This document shows positions 11,220 through 21,654 of a stretch of 64,000 bases of DNA, piece by piece. Made by a program: the position numbers and the translations under genes. The notes under the pieces were generated by a model. It searched no databases, was not told the DNA's origin, and worked only from the letters and a program-made list of their open reading frames with translations. Source of the stretch: Ceratodon purpureus (taxonomy: Eukaryota; Streptophyta; Bryopsida; Pseudoditrichales; Ditrichaceae); assembly GCA_014871385.1 (NCBI GenBank), contig CM026426.1, positions 64,461,877 to 64,525,876 on the forward strand, written 5' to 3'. How positions within the stretch are numbered: the stretch's first letter is position 1; the number at the start of each line of letters is the position of its first letter.

Positions 11220-12800
11220 CTACAATGTGTATCTAAAACAACCATTGGGAGCTTGGAAGTTGTAAGGGGGGCTCATCAAATCATTCACAACTTTTGCAAG
11301 TGAAAGCCTCTTTGTAGGATCTTCGTTAAGCAAGCCATCCAACTTTGATGAGAATACAATCTTTGAGATTGAATCCTTGAAGAGTTCTGGGCAATCTTCT
11401 TCTCTCCATATCTTCTTTGCCAAATGGCCTACCGAAAATGCATCAGATAGCGTCGTACATGGATGCATCCTCTTCATGCGCTCCAAATTCCGTTCCTCAT
11501 CATCTTTGTTGCCATATAAAAAGAACAACTCCGGTGCAACTCCTATCCTCCTCTCCTTTACTCGTACAAGATCATCGGGGTCCATCACACCATAAGGGGA
11601 GGCCTTCTTCTCAATGACTCTGCTTGCCATACCCCAATCGCACACACCAATATATACTTTATCCTTGTCATGAGGTGGAAAGTGGAGTAGAATGTTGGAT
11701 GGCGTTAAGTCGTTGTGGAGGATTTCAGCCTTATGGACTATGTCCATAACGTAGATGAGACTCCACGCCAACATTCCCCGGTTCTTTCGATAGGCAACAA
11801 TTCTTTGGCACTCTTCCATGGGCATTTCCCTCGACTTCAAAATTTCTTTGTAATCTGTTGCCTCGGTTGCCTTCTCATTTAATTTGAGGAAGTTGCAGAG
11901 GCAATCTCCATTCCACCACAGGGTATAAGCTTCCATGGTCTTAGAGTGAATGGCCCAAAATTTTATCACACCCGGATGCTCTACGGGGTTAACCGTGGCC
12001 TCAATCGCCCGTTGCTCTCGCTGCTGCACTTCAGTTTTAGCCTTGGAAAGTTTTCCCGCAAATTCTATGTGAATTGGAATTTTCTTCATATTGGCTATTC
12101 GCACTTTTCGCACTTTGCCATACCCCCCCTCGGCATTGAAGCCAGATAATGGCACAACTTTGGCCGTAACCGGAATCCATATCAATGCACCATACATGTG
12201 TGCTTCCAATGCTGAGTTCAATGCTTGCTCATTCCAAGGCATAATCTTTGTTTTCCCCTTAGAACATCTCTGACATGCCTCCTGAACCGTTGTCAGTTTT
12301 TGAATAAACACTTTGTCTTGGTTGCTCCATTCTTCGCCTTGTGGTTTCTTCACATGTGATTCAAACACATGAATGACATTTGTCGTAGCACTACTCACTT
12401 GTTGTGTCAACCACTTCGGGCTGTGAAAATACTTCGTCTTGCAATCCATGTACAACTCTGATCCTTCCAATGGGCTCCAAAATTCCCTTTCCAAATCACG
12501 TTGGAGGTTGTAGATACCATTCTCTCCTTGATCAAGGTACATTGCCTTCAACATTCGTATGGTACGGGCCCTGTAGTACTCGACGGTCACGTTCCTGATG
12601 AAATGCGTATACTCCAATGGTGGATAACCGTCATCCTTCTCGTGCGCCGCAATACTCTTCTTCTTTTTACCCTTCGAGCTAGATGAAGGAGTAGAACCAG
12701 TAGAACCATGAGGTCTTACGCAACTCATAGGGTCCACCGCATCTGGAGCATCCAAGTCCTCATAGATAGGCCGCTTGCCGGAGCCTTGTCTAGAAGACAT
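11220..12800 (-). CDS. Protein-kinase-like gene carried by the hAT element
   Basis: This is a single-exon ORF of 526 residues from the ATG at 12800 (MSSRQGSGKRPIYEDL). The upstream extension of the frame has no ATG and overlaps the promoter. The kinase fold is in the C-terminal 60%: glycine loop GGYGKVRKV (about residue 222), candidate ATP lysine in FAGKLSK, catalytic loop HNDLTPSNILL (about 361; HND replaces HRD, but Asp and Asn are kept), CDWG in place of DFG (about 388), and APELFF (about 422). The key acidic residues remain, so activity is possible. The N-terminal half resembles nothing I recognise. A relic of the same family (GVCDWGLASRV) lies at 53.1-53.6 kb. It is the only hAT-borne gene without a stop, which may mean selection or younger age. 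Confidence 0.85.
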   Translation of the reverse strand: MSSRQGSGKRPIYEDLDAPDAVDPMSCVRPHGSTGSTPSSSSKGKKKKSIAAHEKDDGYPPLEYTHFIRNVTVEYYRARTIRMLKAMYLDQGENGIYNLQRDLEREFWSPLEGSELYMDCKTKYFHSPKWLTQQVSSATTNVIHVFESHVKKPQGEEWSNQDKVFIQKLTTVQEACQRCSKGKTKIMPWNEQALNSALEAHMYGALIWIPVTAKVVPLSGFNAEGGYGKVRKVRIANMKKIPIHIEFAGKLSKAKTEVQQREQRAIEATVNPVEHPGVIKFWAIHSKTMEAYTLWWNGDCLCNFLKLNEKATEATDYKEILKSREMPMEECQRIVAYRKNRGMLAWSLIYVMDIVHKAEILHNDLTPSNILLHFPPHDKDKVYIGVCDWGMASRVIEKKASPYGVMDPDDLVRVKERRIGVAPELFFLYGNKDDEERNLERMKRMHPCTTLSDAFSVGHLAKKIWREEDCPELFKDSISKIVFSSKLDGLLNEDPTKRLSLAKVVNDLMSPPYNFQAPNGCFRYTL

Positions 12801-12955
12801 CGCAAAGTAAATCCCTGAAAAAAAAAAATCAACAACTTCCCCCCCCGCCCCAATGAAGACTTCCCACATAAGCAGTTCCAAGCAAGGCGTGTTTTCACAC
12901 GTCAGGACAAGGAGCCGCAGTGGGAAGGAGTGTGGGGGGCGAGAGCTTCTCCCCA

Positions 12956-12965
12956 CCTTATATAG
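12956..12965 (-). promoter_or_regulatory. TATA box of the kinase-like gene
   Basis: On the minus strand CTATATAAGG lies directly after GC-rich array 3 and about 160 bp before the kinase ATG at 12800. Here the array is in the opposite orientation relative to the gene, compared with the transposase and RING-like genes. Confidence 0.65.
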
Positions 12966-12967
12966 TC

Positions 12968-13195
12968 CCCCACGGACCCGCTCGCGCCCCCCCTGAACCC
13001 GCTCGCGCCCCCCCTATACCCGCTCGCGCCCCTCCCTATACCCGTTCGCGCCCCCCCTCGTACCCGCTCGCGCCCCCCGACCCGCTCGCGCCCCTGAACC
13101 CGCTCGCGCCCGTACCCGTCCGCGCCCCCTTCACCCGTTCGCGCCCCTTCGGACACTCTCGCCCCCCCCCCCCCCCCCCCCCCCCCCCCACCTTT
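12968..13195 (-). repeat. GC-rich array 3 (CCCGCTCGCGCCCC units on +)
   Basis: About ten copies of CCCGCTCGCGCCCCCC with linkers such as TGAA or TATA are followed by a long C-run (about 13167-13189). It is inverted relative to array 2, so arrays 2 and 3 flank the kinase gene as an inverted pair. Confidence 0.9.
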
Positions 13196-14242
13196 TGTTT
13201 TACAACTTCTTTTTTTATTTTCTATTTTTTCTTCTGGAAATAGTCAAATCTCTACACTACTTTCTAAGAGAAAAAAATAAAATAAATACTTAAAAAAACA
13301 AATTAAAAAATAGAAACTCTGGGGATTTTATACATGCACAACCTCTCATTCAGCTCTCTTCCACTCCATGCTATTGATTTAATTTTAAACCGTCTATCTG
13401 CTAAACCAATTGCATCGAGCCCCTTCTTAATGATTCTTTATATTTTTAATTATATGTTAGAGCATTGTAGGATCCGTATATACAATGAAATATATAGATT
13501 ATTTTTTTAAACTCTAATCCAATTGTCGTCCACACCATGCTATTCTTTTAATTTTAATCGCTTTATCTCTTCCACTCAATGCTTTTGATTTAATTTTATT
13601 CCGTTTATCTGCCAAACCAATTGCATCGAGCCCCTTCCTAATAATTATTTATTTTTTTAATTATATGTTAAAGCATTGTAGGATCCGTATGTACAATGCA
13701 ATATATAGATTATTTTTTTAAACTCTAATCCAATTGTCTTCCAGACCATGCTATTCTTTTAATTTTATTTCCTTTATCTCTTCCTCTCCATGATATTGAT
13801 TTTATTTTATTCCCTTCGTCTCTTCCAATGTTTTATCTTTTTTAGTTTTCCACATTTTTTCTATTATTAATGCACTATTTTTTTGTGGTCAACATTATAT
13901 TATTCATCGTGCATTAGATCAGTATTCCATTATGGCATAACTCAGTTTCTAATCATCATGGGATTTATTCGTCTTGATGACTTCTTTCATCCCATGTTAT
14001 TCATCCCTTTTTAGCCCGAGTCCCTTATTATAGTCATGATTGTTTTTCTATAATTTGATATCTCATCCCCAAATTATTCAAATCAGTATTCCTTATTTTA
14101 ATATCTTTTTGTAATTTTTTATTTTTTATTTTAATTTTGAGAGAAGTGGTGAAAAAATCAATTGCATTTCTTTGTACTATTGTCTTCCAACCTTCTTCAA
14201 TGCTACTCCTAAGTAAAATCAGAGATTTTTTCATGGTGCGGA
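13196..14242. other. AT-rich spacer inside the hAT element
   Basis: No gene is visible. The sequence is T-rich and contains the 212-bp tandem duplication listed separately. It separates the divergent promoters of the kinase gene (-) and the RING-like gene (+). Confidence 0.6.
13355..13778 (+). repeat. Tandem duplication of a ~212-bp AT-rich unit
   Basis: Two consecutive units begin CTCTTCCACTC (13355 and about 13567). Both contain CCAATTGCATCGAGCCCCTT, the segment GCATTGTAGGATCCGTAT, and CTCTAATCCAATTGTC. A third partial unit starts near 13779 (CTCTTCCTCTCCATG). Confidence 0.85.
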
Positions 14243-14428
14243 CCCTCTGGCGCCCACCCCTGGACCCGCTGGCGCCCCCCCCAAACCCGCTCGCGCCCCC
14301 TAACCCGCTCGCGCCCCCCCTCGAACCCGCTCGCGCCCCCCCTAAACCCGCTCGCGCCCCCCCGTTGATCCCGCTCGCGCCCCCCCTAAGCCGCTCGCGC
14401 CCCCCCTGACCCCGCTCGCGCCCCCCCC
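14243..14428 (-). repeat. GC-rich array 4, upstream of the RING-like gene
   Basis: About eight copies of CCCGCTCGCGCCCCCCC with short variable linkers (TAAA, TGAC, TTGAT) end 2 bp before a TATA box. Relative to the downstream gene, the array has the same orientation as array 2 has to the transposase gene. Confidence 0.9.
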
Positions 14429-14430
14429 GA

Positions 14431-14439
14431 CTATATAAG
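14431..14439 (+). promoter_or_regulatory. TATA box of the RING-like gene
   Basis: CTATATAAG follows array 4 directly and lies 330 bp before the ATG at 14771. No second candidate lies closer to the start. Confidence 0.6.
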
Positions 14440-14489
14440 TGAAGGGGGCGCCCTCCCCCCCCACTTTTTAAGCTCCACCTTGGCACTCA

Positions 14490-14657
14490 GGCCTTGAACT
14501 ACCTCGCGGTGGCTTATTGCTGAGTACTTGGGTGGGGTCTACAGCATTTTCACAACGCCACGTACCTCGTTCAACTGTATTTTGTACGCTCATCCGGGAA
14601 TTTGGGCCCTAAACTACCTCACGGTGGCTTATTGCTGAATACTTGGGTGGGCCACAA
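14490..14657 (+). repeat. Two ~50-bp direct repeats in the RING-like gene leader
   Basis: Sequences at about 14490-14541 and 14606-14657 both contain AACTACCTC, then CGGTGGCTTATTGCTGA, then TACTTGGGTGGG. They are about 116 bp apart, between the TATA box and the start codon. Their function is unknown. Confidence 0.8.
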
Positions 14658-14770
14658 AGTATAGTTAGAATAACATAATCAACCACGTACGAAATTTGTA
14701 AAATCATTTGGGGGAAGTTTTGAGGAGTTGGTGTGTTTTTTAACACACAAAACTGTACGAGTACACCACG

Positions 14771-17152
14771 ATGGAGGGAAACCCAGCTCCGGCAGCGGAA
14801 ACGCCACTCACCAAGGCGGAAAAGAAAAAAATCAGAGATCGTGAACGGAAGCGTGGTGGTAAGAAGATGAAGAAGCGGCTTCATGTGTTGAACAACCCGA
14901 CGAAGTTGGCATTTAGAGGTTGGCAAGATGAGCCGGAACCGTGGAAATATTCCACATGCGAGGAATTCATTGAGTGGTGCCACATCACAAAAATATTTCC
15001 ACACGATCGGCACAGAAAACACAGGATCTCAGACAAGGCTAACCTTTATTATTGCTTGAATGCGGAGTTTGTTGAACGTTCTATACAAGTATACCAGCAT
15101 CTATACAAGCAATCTTGTGTCGAACGCAATGAAGTACCATTGTTCATTTGCAGAATGGTGTATGCTGAGGTGGTGCTTCACAAAGTGGTGGATTGGTCCA
15201 CCATCAAATCCACGGCGAGTGTTAGGGCGCCGACAGAGCGTGACATTCCCAAACAAAGGAAATACGCAGATGGTGGCCTGGGGAAAAAAATGAAGGTAAA
15301 AACACAAGTGCGGGAGCCTGATACAGCAGAGTCTGAACCAGATTCTGATTCCGATGGTCGTCGTGGAGAAAGAGCGCCACGTAGAATTGCAGCACCAGCA
15401 AATATGGCTGTAGAGCCTCCAATGAACCATCCAGCGGACGTCATAGAACCTCACGACGATGCGAACACCATCTTCGTAGAAAACGATCCAAATACGGCAG
15501 CTAATTTGGAGGTGGTCGGAACTGAACCAACGATGGTTCTTGGCATGCCGGTTGTAGTTAGAAATGACCAGTCTAACCAAACCGAGGAGGTCGGGGAGTT
15601 GCAATTACAGGTTATAGAAAAGGATGGCTTCATTGCAGAGTTACAAGAGACCATCCGAAAACTACGATTGGAATCAACAGCAAAAGATGCAGTAATATGA
15701 GATTTGCGCAATCAATTGCAAGAACGAGAAAGACCTCAGTCTTCTCAAGCCAATGATAGACCTGTAGTTCAGGATCCAATGTTGGTGGATGAATCTTACA
15801 TCAACAACACAGTTGATGTTGCAACGGCCGGTGTGTTGGAGAATATTTCCACACCAGCAAAACGACGACGAGTTGGAGTGATATTGCCTCCACCAGCCCC
15901 ATACCCGCGACCCTATGTGGACATTGATGGACCATTAAGTCAAGATTCTTTGTCATTTCCACCCAATGCTCTAACGGGAGAAGTGGAGACATTGATGAGA
16001 GCCAATAATGATTTGCGGCTCCTTGTTTCTAAGTTTGCTAAAGCATACTACGAGTGGAAAGTGGCAACCATTCTCAGCGTTGATCGCGGTCGCCAAATTG
16101 CATTAGAGTTCAAGAAGATCGACGAATCGTACTTGCAACACAACAGACGAAGGAATTTTGGCCTCACTTCATGGACTAACGCAGAAGATATGTATCCAGA
16201 TGACATGCCAATGCAAGAATCGAATCCTAAACTCATAGATTGAGCCCAGTTGAATTTCGATGTGGAGAATGCAACTTCGTGCCATGATCTTCAAATGAAG
16301 GAAGGAGTTAATAGCAGAAAGCTTTGGCCAAATCCTCAACCGTGGGTGATGGATGGTTCAAAACAATGTATGGTGTGTCTAAACACATTTGGTCCTGAGG
16401 GTGGATGGGCAGTTGGATCATGTCCCCACATGTTCCATCCAATGTGTTTGATTAACATTTTTTTGGTAAGGAGATTTTGCCCGATGTGCAAATCCCCGTT
16501 CCATGAACGCTTGTACGAGGTTTTTGGACTCACTCCATACATGCCACCAAGCCATGAGAGAAATCCCGAAAACACACCAGGTGAACAGTACCGCAACATG
16601 TGGGGGGAAGATTTGATTTGGAGTTGGCGGGCCTAGACTCACTCGGTCTTCAAGAGCAATGTAAGTGACGAGTTGGGGTGGGAGGATGACCCCAATCAGA
16701 TTGTGAGGGTGGCAAAGAAGATAATTGGATCAAAGAAGGAGGACCAAGGGAAACGAAATTTCTTCTATCAGACTTTGAATGGATACTGGGATACGAAGAA
16801 TAGGAAGTTCCAACTTGGTAATCACCCAAAAGGCCTCATATGGAACAAGGACGGGGAATTGGTTACAGACCTCGAAGGTCAATTCTTGACTTTGACCGCC
16901 CGAGATGCAGTCCAAATGTCTCTTTTGGAGTGGAAGTTAATTTTCAAACATGAGGCTGTTGACTTTCTTCTGGAGGAACACTCTCCACAGACATTGCGTA
17001 CATTGAGAGAATTGAGGAACTCGCAAGTTCTGCGTTCTCTCAGTGAAAGTGATGGCCCATTCCGGCGGACACGGACGAGAGCCAGGCGCAGCTTGACGCT
17101 GGACGATGGAGCGGGACCAAGTGGCACAGCGGGTTTAGATGCAGATGAATAG
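14771..17152 (+). pseudogene. Coiled-coil/RING-like protein gene of the hAT element, three in-frame stops
   Basis: One frame runs 794 codons from ATG 14771 (MEGNPAPAAETPLTK) to TAG 17150-17152. It is broken only by TGA 15698, TGA 16241 and TAG 16634, with no frameshift. The N-terminus is very basic, followed by a globular segment (FRGWQDEPEPW, FIEWCHITKIFPHDR). An acidic/Ser-rich linker and a coiled coil (about residues 280-330) come next. A RING-like finger at about residues 535-590 has CMVCLNTF, SCPHMFHPMC and CPMCKSPF. The C-terminal domain has WNKDGELVTDLEGQF and an Arg-rich tail. A RING finger suggests a ubiquitin ligase. The minus-strand gene at 41.7-43.7 kb has a similar finger. The real function in the element is unknown. 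Confidence 0.7.
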
Positions 17153-17407
17153 GAATAGTTACAACTTAGTACTAAGTGACTAGTTTTCATATACTACAGT
17201 TTTTGTAATGTTTTGGTTTGAATTGGTAATGAAATGCATTTACTTTCATAAATGTATACAACATTGCAAAGTCCATGTATTTTGGCTCACGAGTATCTGA
17301 ATTTACACATTTGTCATTGCGCTTAGCCCCAATATATTATTCTGATGAAAATGTTAGGTTTTTTTGCATTGTCAAAAATTTACTATCTACAAAATGGGCC
17401 GCACAAA

Positions 17408-17545
17408 AAACCCGCTCGCGCCCCCCCCTGAACCCGCTCGCGCCCATTCCCCCCGAACCCGCTCGCGCCCCCCCCTGAACCCGCTCGCGCCCCCCCTGAA
17501 CCCGCTCGCGCCCCCCCTGTACCCGCTCTCGCCCCCCTACACATG
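17408..17545 (-). repeat. GC-rich array 5, right subterminal
   Basis: Six copies of ACCCGCTCGCGCCCCCC lie about 220 bp from the right hAT end, inverted relative to array 1 at the left end. A TTTCATAAATG-type AT-rich stretch separates the array from the RING-like stop codon. Confidence 0.9.
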
Positions 17546-17766
17546 CTGGCACCCCTTTTGCATATGTGGAATTCCCCGTCATCGTTCGTTGTCCATGTCA
17601 TCAATATGTTTCCCCTATAGGTAAGTTGTAAAAAAAAACAACTAACTTAGTAATTTTCCTCCTCCCCTCAATGTCCGATTATGTCCGGAGACCGACCGGT
17701 CCGTCCGTCCGTCCGTCCGTCTATGTCCGGAAATTTTGCCCATGTCCGTCCGATAAGACAACCCTG

Positions 17767-17774
17767 ATCCCAGT
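17767..17774. repeat. 8-bp target-site duplication of the hAT element, right copy
   Basis: ATCCCAGT follows the terminus ACAACCCTG and is identical to 6257-6264. Confidence 0.95.
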
Positions 17775-18495
17775 CTCACTGGAGGCTGCTCTATGATCTC
17801 GAATTTTTTCGCAACTGGACATGGGAAAGGTACTTGTTATTCAATACTTTTGTGCTACTTTGAGTGGAGTTCCCGTACTTTTGTATTTTTGTTAGTGGAG
17901 CGTAAGTACTTATGTACTTCTTGAGTGGTGACAATGTACTTATGTACTTTCCGAATGAAGCAGATTCTTTATTACGGTATGGGGATGATGTGTTATGCAG
18001 TCAATATGGATTTACAGAACAGTATTGGATGCAATTGTAGGTGAATGGGACGGTGCAGGAGCCGTAGTGAAGCGTGCTTTACGCATCGAACAGATTTGAA
18101 ACCCTGAGAGGCAGCTGCAAAACGCACTCCAATGCGTTGAGTTCCTATAGCAAGGCTTCTCTAATAGAGCGCCTTCTTCACATGCAGGGACCAGCAGTAG
18201 AGATATTCACCGTACCTTTTGGCACGTAGGTGAGAACGAGATCAGTAGGGAGTCATCGATGGCGTGTCACACTATTGCAGGCTCAAGATCTCTCTATTCC
18301 ATTATGGGAAATTCTACCAGCAATAAGACATGTTTGCTGGTTAGACCTCTGTCATGTTTCTGTGCATCGTGTATAGATAAAGACTGGGAGAATTGTGAGC
18401 AAACGGCCCATGTCCCTAGGTGGAGGGCAGTACAACTTCAGCCCAAAGCGCCGTCAGAGGAACTGGAGGCTCTAGATGATGATCCTACCGAGCAG
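17775..18495 (+). pseudogene. Transposase-like gene, continuation after the hAT insertion
   Basis: The frame broken at 6264 resumes here in phase: LTGGCSMISNFFATGHGKG, then an intron at 17830-18040 (donor GTACTT, acceptor TTGTAG), then EWDGAGAVVKRALRIEQ. The acidic residues in EWDGAG are candidates for the third catalytic position. TGA at 18097 and TAG at 18148 break the frame. After them follow RTFWHVGENEISRES, CHTIAGSRSLYSIMG and the Cys-containing CFCASC, to a donor at 18496. The fit across the hAT site confirms a single gene. The intron is again rich in GTACTT motifs. Confidence 0.75.
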
Positions 18496-18628
18496 GTATT
18501 GTTCTGTAATAGCATTAAGGTTGAATTTTTTATTTTTATTTTTAAATATCATTCAGATTTTTTTAATTTGGATCTTACCTGCACACCTGAAGAATAATAT
18601 GAGGTTCTGAATGTACTGATTTATCCAG

Positions 18629-19042
18629 GTTCACCGAGGAGAGAGGCTAGACGATGTCCTGGACATAGGTGACAATTTTGTGGTTCCAGCCGAACAACCA
18701 AATGAAGAGGGTGTCGGCTTCTATATCTTGCAATGCCAACGACGAAAATATAAACTACAGGCTCCTATTGTGTGTCCTTGGGGTGCCGAATTTGAAGCAG
18801 GGGGTTTTGTCATTGAAGGCACTTATTACAAAAAGTCTGGTCGGGGTGAATACACTTACACATATCTTGAAAAGTCAGTGGTAGCTCATGTTTCATCCCA
18901 CCTGGTTTTAGCCTGTAAGTTCAGAATGAAACTCGCCCCATACTGCCTGAAAGGTGGGGATCCAGTTTATAAGATCTCCTCAGAAGTAGTCGATGTTGTG
19001 AGACAAGCTTTATCACAGATGTGGGAAAATGACGATGCGTAA
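18629..19042 (+). pseudogene. Transposase-like gene, last exon
   Basis: The exon follows acceptor TTTATCCAG in phase 0 and is open for 138 codons to TAA 19040-19042. It begins VHRGERLDDVLDIGDNFVV and contains FYILQCQRRKYKL and IEGTYYKKSGRGEY. It is probably the C-terminal DNA-binding or accessory domain. No stop interrupts it. Confidence 0.65.
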
Positions 19043-20931
19043 TAGTTTTTGCACTTAAACCAGCTACTTTACAGCTTTGTCACTTTCATACTATTCCACT
19101 GGAATGATCCGACTATGCTCTGTATATGATATGTGAGAACGTTCCTGTTTGTTATCCATCTCTCCATGGAGGACGTTGATTGATTGGTCCAATATGCAAG
19201 TACTTGCATGCATACCATTTTTGTCCCTGAATCCTAGCAAATTATGGTCTTTAACCAGTCACACTGTCAGTTGAAGACGAACGGGGCAATAGAAATCAGA
19301 CAAGTATGATGCATACGAAGGTATTGTAGCAATATGGATGGATAACCTAGGTGGAACTGTGATGATGTTCACAGTTAATAGTAATCAGAAACCATTGGTT
19401 AAGTTGTTCCTCGGAAGGAATATCCCCAGAAAACACCCCAAAATTCACAAGACCGACATCTAGCATTTTCATGATCAATACTTTTTTTAACTCAAAAATC
19501 ATTCCATTCTGAAGTTTAAGACATACTGTCCAGTACCGCAGACGAGTCTCACTATAAATGGGGAGGAAATCCTTGTATTTTAACTCTGAAGTGCCTTTCT
19601 CTGATGTAGTGGAGGCACTTTCCTTTGTCGCTGACTGATCCAACAATAATGATCTAGCACATTCGAGCCAATATAGAGATGCTTTTGAGTAGGACTTGGG
19701 AGCACGGCATTATAATAGTATGATATGATGCACCAGTAGGTACGTCCTATGCTCAAAAAAGAACATGGATCTTGGGAAACAATGTAGAATGAGATATATG
19801 TTTGAGAGAAGAGTGAGGCTTACTGGAAAAGAAAATGACGCATTCTAATGAAATCATGAGCTCATGACTTGACATACAAGGAATTAGTTAAGAAATGTAC
19901 AAATTGGGAAAAAAAGGAAGATTCAAATTAATAAGAAATAATAAAGCAAGGAAAACTATTGAAAATACAAGAAAGTGATGATCTGAGAATGGAATGGACA
20001 ATTGGTTATTTCTTAGTTTAAAATATAGAAATAAAGGACATCAGTTTCATAAAAAATGAAATGAATCATGCAAGACGAAATATGAATTAAGAAATAAACA
20101 ATAAGTAAGATATAAAGAAAGAAAAATGTAAAGGTTCAAGAAAGGGAAGACATGATGGTATGAGGATGGGATGAAAAAAATAAAAAATAAAAAATGAAAT
20201 GTAAAGGTTAAAGAAAGAGGAAGACATGATAACCATATTTAATAGGATGAAAAAAATAAAAAATAAAAAAATTAAATGTAAAGGTTAAAGAAAGAGGAAG
20301 ACATGATGGTAGGAGAATGAGATGAAAAAAATAAATAAAATAAGAAAAATGTTAGTGTTAAGAAAGAGGAAGACATGATACTATGAGAGTGGGATGAAAA
20401 AAATAAAAAATAAAAAATAAAAAATGAAATGTAAAGGTTAAAGAAAGAGGAAGACATGATGGTAGGAGAATGAGATGAAAAAAGAATTTATAATAATTTA
20501 ACATGTCGTGGACAAAAAAGGATATGATGGATAAAACAAGGAATGAATTTTTTTAACAAATATAATAAATATATTCAATTCTGAAATAAAATTGAAAACA
20601 AAATATGACTCATGTAGGTAATAATAATATGAATGGAAATTGGCATCTATACAAAAGCATGTTAAAAAAAGCACCAATACATATATTAATCCAAACATTC
20701 ACCAAAGGAACATATTTTAAAGTAATGGAAAATATTGAAGCTATACTATATAACAAAAGTAGTGAATTGTATCTTAAATGATGACATTTATAAAACTAAA
20801 AAGTTTTGTATAGCAATGGAGTCAATATGTCAAGAACGTGCATGTCTAATTATGACGTACAATCAAAAAATTGGATATATATTTTCAATTCACAAGTAAC
20901 ATATCAATTGACACAATGCCATTTATCTTAC
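19043..20931. other. AT-rich non-coding part of the giant element
   Basis: No gene is recognised. A weak 99-codon minus frame at 19347-19646 has no known motif. The right half is purine-rich and contains the minisatellite listed next. The gypsy element begins at 20937. Confidence 0.5.
20105..20482 (+). repeat. Purine-rich minisatellite, about five ~75-bp units
   Basis: Units carry GTTAAAGAAAGAGGAAGACA then TGATGGTAGGAGAATG and an A-rich tail (ATGAAAAAAATAAAAAATAA). Copies begin near 20131, 20209, 20285, 20356 and 20437, with variable A-rich spacing. Confidence 0.85.
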
Positions 20932-20936
20932 TCCAT

Positions 20937-21556
20937 TGTTAAAGGGATTTTTTGCCTTTTTACCTAGGAGCAGTAACAGTAAACAGTTAGGAGCAGTAAA
21001 ACAGTTAGGAGCAGTAAAACAGTTAGTTACTGCGGATTTCCTAGTTACTGCGTTTTGGATGAAGTTTTGACAGTCGGATGAAAAATCGACTTGGATGAAA
21101 AACGGACAGCGGATGACGACGGCTAGGGTTTGGGGGGGGTTAGTGGGAAGGGGGTGGCGGCTCTCACTCTCTCTCACTCTCTTGCAGATTTTCAGAGCTA
21201 TGGAGGTTAGGAGGGGGACTTAGAGGTTAGGATGAGGAGGATGGTGTGGTAGAGCAGATCAGAATCTGCTAGGTACAGGACTGATTGTATGGAACAGACT
21301 TTAATGCTGAAAGTAGACTCTTTTGAGTACATTGAAGTATGTGTAATGATTACTAGGGATTTGTGGGAAATGGGGTGTTGGTTAGTTGCATTGAGAGCAG
21401 TTTGAATGGAGCAGGAACTGGGTTTGTTGAGTACAGCCTAGGAGCAGGATCTAGAGGTAGAAATAACTAGGTGGGTACTGAAATTTCTTGGGTTCTCCTT
21501 TAGATTTGGACAGTAGACTTAGCTTTTGAAGGGTGAAGCTAAATCACCCTTTAACA
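20937..21556 (+). repeat. 5' LTR of the gypsy element
   Basis: 620 bp, with perfect 10-bp terminal inverted repeats TGTTAAAGGG and CCCTTTAACA. It differs from the 3' LTR at position 3, near base 43 (AAACAG/AAATAG), at GGATGACG/GGAGGACG and at GGCGG/GGTGG. Confidence 0.97.
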
Positions 21557-21574
21557 TTGGCGACCATGCATTAA
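21557..21574 (+). other. Putative primer-binding site
   Basis: TTGGCGACCATGCATTAA follows the LTR end. TGGCGACC would pair with a tRNA 3' end GGTCGCCA. The primer tRNA is not identified. Confidence 0.5.
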
Positions 21575-21654
21575 GAACGGATCAGGTGGCTCTTGCTGCG
21601 AATCTGTACAGTCCAGGACAGTTCTGGAACAGGTAGACAGGCACAGTGGCCAAG

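Larger units (their letters stand above)
6265..17766. mobile_element. 11.5 kb hAT transposon carrying three genes
   Basis: The termini are CAGGGTTGT and its complement, followed by GTCCG-rich subterminal sequence on both sides. The 8-bp duplication ATCCCAGT flanks the element. Inside are a BED-DUF659-hATC transposase on -, a protein-kinase-like gene on - (11220-12800) and a coiled-coil/RING-like gene on + (14771-17152). Five arrays of a GGGGCGCGAGC motif sit near both ends and upstream of each gene. No secondary hAT-like ends or 8-bp duplications were noticed around the kinase or RING gene, so they read as cargo of this element rather than separate insertions. Most hAT elements are a few kb, so this one is large. 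Confidence 0.9.

Noticed and set aside
12902..13243. ORFs across array 3, and the GTG-initiated extension of the kinase frame to 12956
   Set aside because: Repeat-derived. The extension starts at the TATA box and has no ATG, so 12800 is the better start.
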